From positions 248,001 to 312,000 of the forward strand of contig NZ_JABBFZ010000006.1 in NCBI RefSeq assembly GCF_012927125.1: a stretch of 64,000 nucleotides of DNA, written 5' to 3'. Position numbers and translations under genes: made by a program. Below, in pieces: positions 62,873 to 64,000 of the stretch. The notes beneath the pieces are model-generated. The model had not been told where the DNA came from. It made no database searches and worked only from the letters and a program-made list of their open reading frames with translations. Each line of letters begins with the position of its first letter. Within the stretch, counting starts at the first letter, position 1. The DNA is from Paraburkholderia antibiotica (GTDB lineage Bacteria > Pseudomonadota > Gammaproteobacteria > Burkholderiales > Burkholderiaceae).

Positions 62873-63127
62873 TCAAATCGGCTTCACTTTCTCTTGATTG
62901 TTCACGATCACATCGACGTGATTTTCGTACGAGAAGTTCGCTATCGAATCCTGAAGGTGAACATGTTCAACTTCATTGACGTCCATCTCGTAAGCAGCAT
63001 TAATCAAAAATACACCAAGAGCCCGGATAACTTCCGCTTTCGCAAGAATCGAGATCTCGTCTAGCTTTAGCGATTTATCACTACCCTCAAGTGTTCCCCA
63101 AATCCTCAAGTCACCAAGTTCCGTCAT
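62873..63127 (-). CDS. Candidate immunity protein, cassette 4
   Basis: An 84-residue acidic protein (MTELGDLRIWGTLEGSDKS, VNEVEHVHLQDSIANFSYENH) whose ATG overlaps the stop of the cassette 4 toxin frame by four bases (ATGA). Longer upstream frames are out of phase with that toxin. Overlap of toxin and antitoxin genes is common in polymorphic toxin systems. The family is unknown. Confidence 0.6.
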   Translation of the reverse strand: MTELGDLRIWGTLEGSDKSLKLDEISILAKAEVIRALGVFLINAAYEMDVNEVEHVHLQDSIANFSYENHVDVIVNNQEKVKPI

Positions 63128-63495
63128 AAATCGAATCCTTTGTCGCGCAAATAGTCCTTCTCTGTTCGCGTAAGACCAGAAACATCGCCGCGTGATCCAT
63201 GACTTTGAGTGCCGTCTTTGTTGACAACGACCTCTTGTTTTCTGGATCTGCATTGGCAATGCGCATGAACTTGCTGGTTCGTGTTTGGCACGTGTGGCGG
63301 GTCAATTCTGATCCGCCCATTGCCAACAGTGGTCCACTGTCCCGATCGAGCTAACCCCAGTGGATCGATCCAGCCAACCGGATTTGGCGCATACGCATAA
63401 ACGTTGCGCCGTGCAGCCCGATCGGATCCTTACTGAGGAACCGCCCCGAGTGAGGATCATAGTACCGGTGCCGATTGTAAGCGAGTCCCGTCTAC
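63124..63495 (-). pseudogene. Degenerate Rhs core plus C-terminal toxin, cassette 4
   Basis: A decayed third core copy reads [26 protein letters not shown] up to about 63410, loses the frame, and resumes from about 63405 as [22 protein letters not shown]. The tail then shows IRIDPPHVPNTNQQVHAHC, RKQEVVVNKDGTQSHGSRGD and TRTEKDYLRDKGFDL. No start codon with a ribosome site serves the second frame, so it is likely silent unless recombined. Histidine- and basic-rich; I give no enzyme name. Confidence 0.6.
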
Positions 63496-63696
63496 ACGTC
63501 GTTGCCCGTTCCCTGGCACTCGTCGCAATGATCCGCACCGACGCGGGTCAAATTCCCTGTCGTACAGGTGCACCTCGTCGGCCCACTCGCGACAAAGCTT
63601 TGTGTAGCAGGGCATCCCAACATCGCGCGACAGTTGACCAGAGTAGATCGGAATCAAATCGTACCCGTATCGCGGTTCATATGTACTAGCACTCAT
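63457..63696 (-). CDS. Hypothetical protein abutting cassette 4
   Basis: A 79-residue frame from ATG 63696. The first 52 residues ([35 protein letters not shown]) look like a real protein, but the rest is the degenerate core read out of phase, so its original C-terminus was probably replaced by recombination. It begins four bases after the preceding gene's stop, implying co-translation. Function unknown. Confidence 0.45.
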   Translation of the reverse strand: MSASTYEPRYGYDLIPIYSGQLSRDVGMPCYTKLCREWADEVHLYDREFDPRRCGSLRRVPGNGQRRVDGTRLQSAPVL

Positions 63697-63700
63697 TGGC

Positions 63701-63994
63701 TTACTTCCCGGCCCGAATCTCGGCTAGCGCCTTTTCCAGCAGCTTCATATCCGGCGGGTCTTTCTTCGATCCTTTCGAACTCATCCACGCAGGAACCTTG
63801 CGCCGACACAACGCCAAGCCTTCTTCAGTAAAGTCATTTTTAAAGTATTGTCGATCAATCAATTTACCCGATTTATCAAATGCATCAACCGTCAGCAAAC
63901 CGTTGTCCGAAAAGAACTTCGCACGCGAAATGAGCATGCGTCTCACAACAGATTGTGACTCCAGATCGGGAACAATGTTGCCGCTTGCGTCCAT
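63701..63994 (-). CDS. Hypothetical protein at the window edge, possible immunity or toxin end
   Basis: A 97-residue frame from ATG 63994 to TAA 63701; the frame remains open to the right edge (two more codons), so the gene may continue beyond. It is charged and lysine-rich (FFSDNGLLTVDAFDKSGKLI, FKNDFTEEGLALCRRK). I do not recognise it. Its place suggests a component of the same Rhs locus. Confidence 0.5.
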   Translation of the reverse strand: MDASGNIVPDLESQSVVRRMLISRAKFFSDNGLLTVDAFDKSGKLIDRQYFKNDFTEEGLALCRRKVPAWMSSKGSKKDPPDMKLLEKALAEIRAGK

Positions 63995-64000
63995 GAGCTT

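Overview
The window looks like a chromosome or megaplasmid segment of a Burkholderia/Paraburkholderia-type betaproteobacterium. The evidence is high GC throughout, an intact benABCD-benE locus with a BenM-like LysR regulator, nag-type gentisate genes, a HapCD-type hydroquinone pathway, many ACS/AAHS-type MFS and TRAP transporters, and dense LysR/IclR/GntR/TetR/AraC regulators. I see no tRNA, rRNA, CRISPR array, complete insertion sequence or replication origin.

Layout, left to right. 1-481: 3' end of an unrecognised gene. 567-4958: AraC-type regulator divergent from a BKACE (beta-keto acid cleavage) gene, an MFS carrier and an SDR dehydrogenase. 5096-10522: TetR regulator with a likely operator, then a translationally coupled efflux operon (HlyD-like lipoprotein, ABC ATPase, ABC permease, NodT-type outer-membrane factor). 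10668-17224: benzoate module on the minus strand (benABCD, then benE), divergent from a BenM/CatM-like regulator, with ATAC-N7-GTAT type sites between them. 17391-20810: histidine/basic amino acid ABC importer. 21000-24444: DHA2-type MFS gene and two solitary periplasmic binding proteins.

24615-32928 (minus strand): hydroquinone/hydroxyquinol pathway. HapC/HapD cleave hydroquinone, HapE oxidises 4-hydroxymuconic semialdehyde, HapF reduces maleylacetate to beta-ketoadipate, and a hydroxyquinol 1,2-dioxygenase feeds maleylacetate. A YciI-like protein and a Rieske ferredoxin end the operon; a LysR regulator and an MFS carrier precede it. 33329-39144: TRAP transporter, sulfatase/phosphonate monoester hydrolase family gene and a divergent IclR regulator with a palindromic operator. 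39248-46536: a lipoprotein, then a GntR-controlled sugar-acid locus (enolase-superfamily enzyme, porin, sodium:solute symporter, oligogalacturonate lyase). 46802-47707: CDF-family transporter with altered metal-site residues. 47682-54271: LysR plus the 3-hydroxybenzoate/gentisate pathway. 54448-54693: small proline-rich secreted protein. 54842-59932: LysR regulator divergent from an orphan lower meta-cleavage operon (tautomerase, hydratase, decarboxylase, acylating acetaldehyde dehydrogenase, aldolase) closed by a strong terminator.

60093-64000 differs from the rest: more AT-rich, all genes on the minus strand, and built as an array of displaced Rhs C-terminal toxin/immunity cassettes. Each cassette carries a short piece of Rhs core ending in the PxxWxDPLGL-type motif, a variable toxin tail and a small downstream gene. 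Two cassettes share a 249-bp near-identical core repeat, two are followed by the same hairpin, and two have broken reading frames. This is the best candidate for under-described biology here. The full-length Rhs gene that would donate the core presumably lies beyond the right edge.
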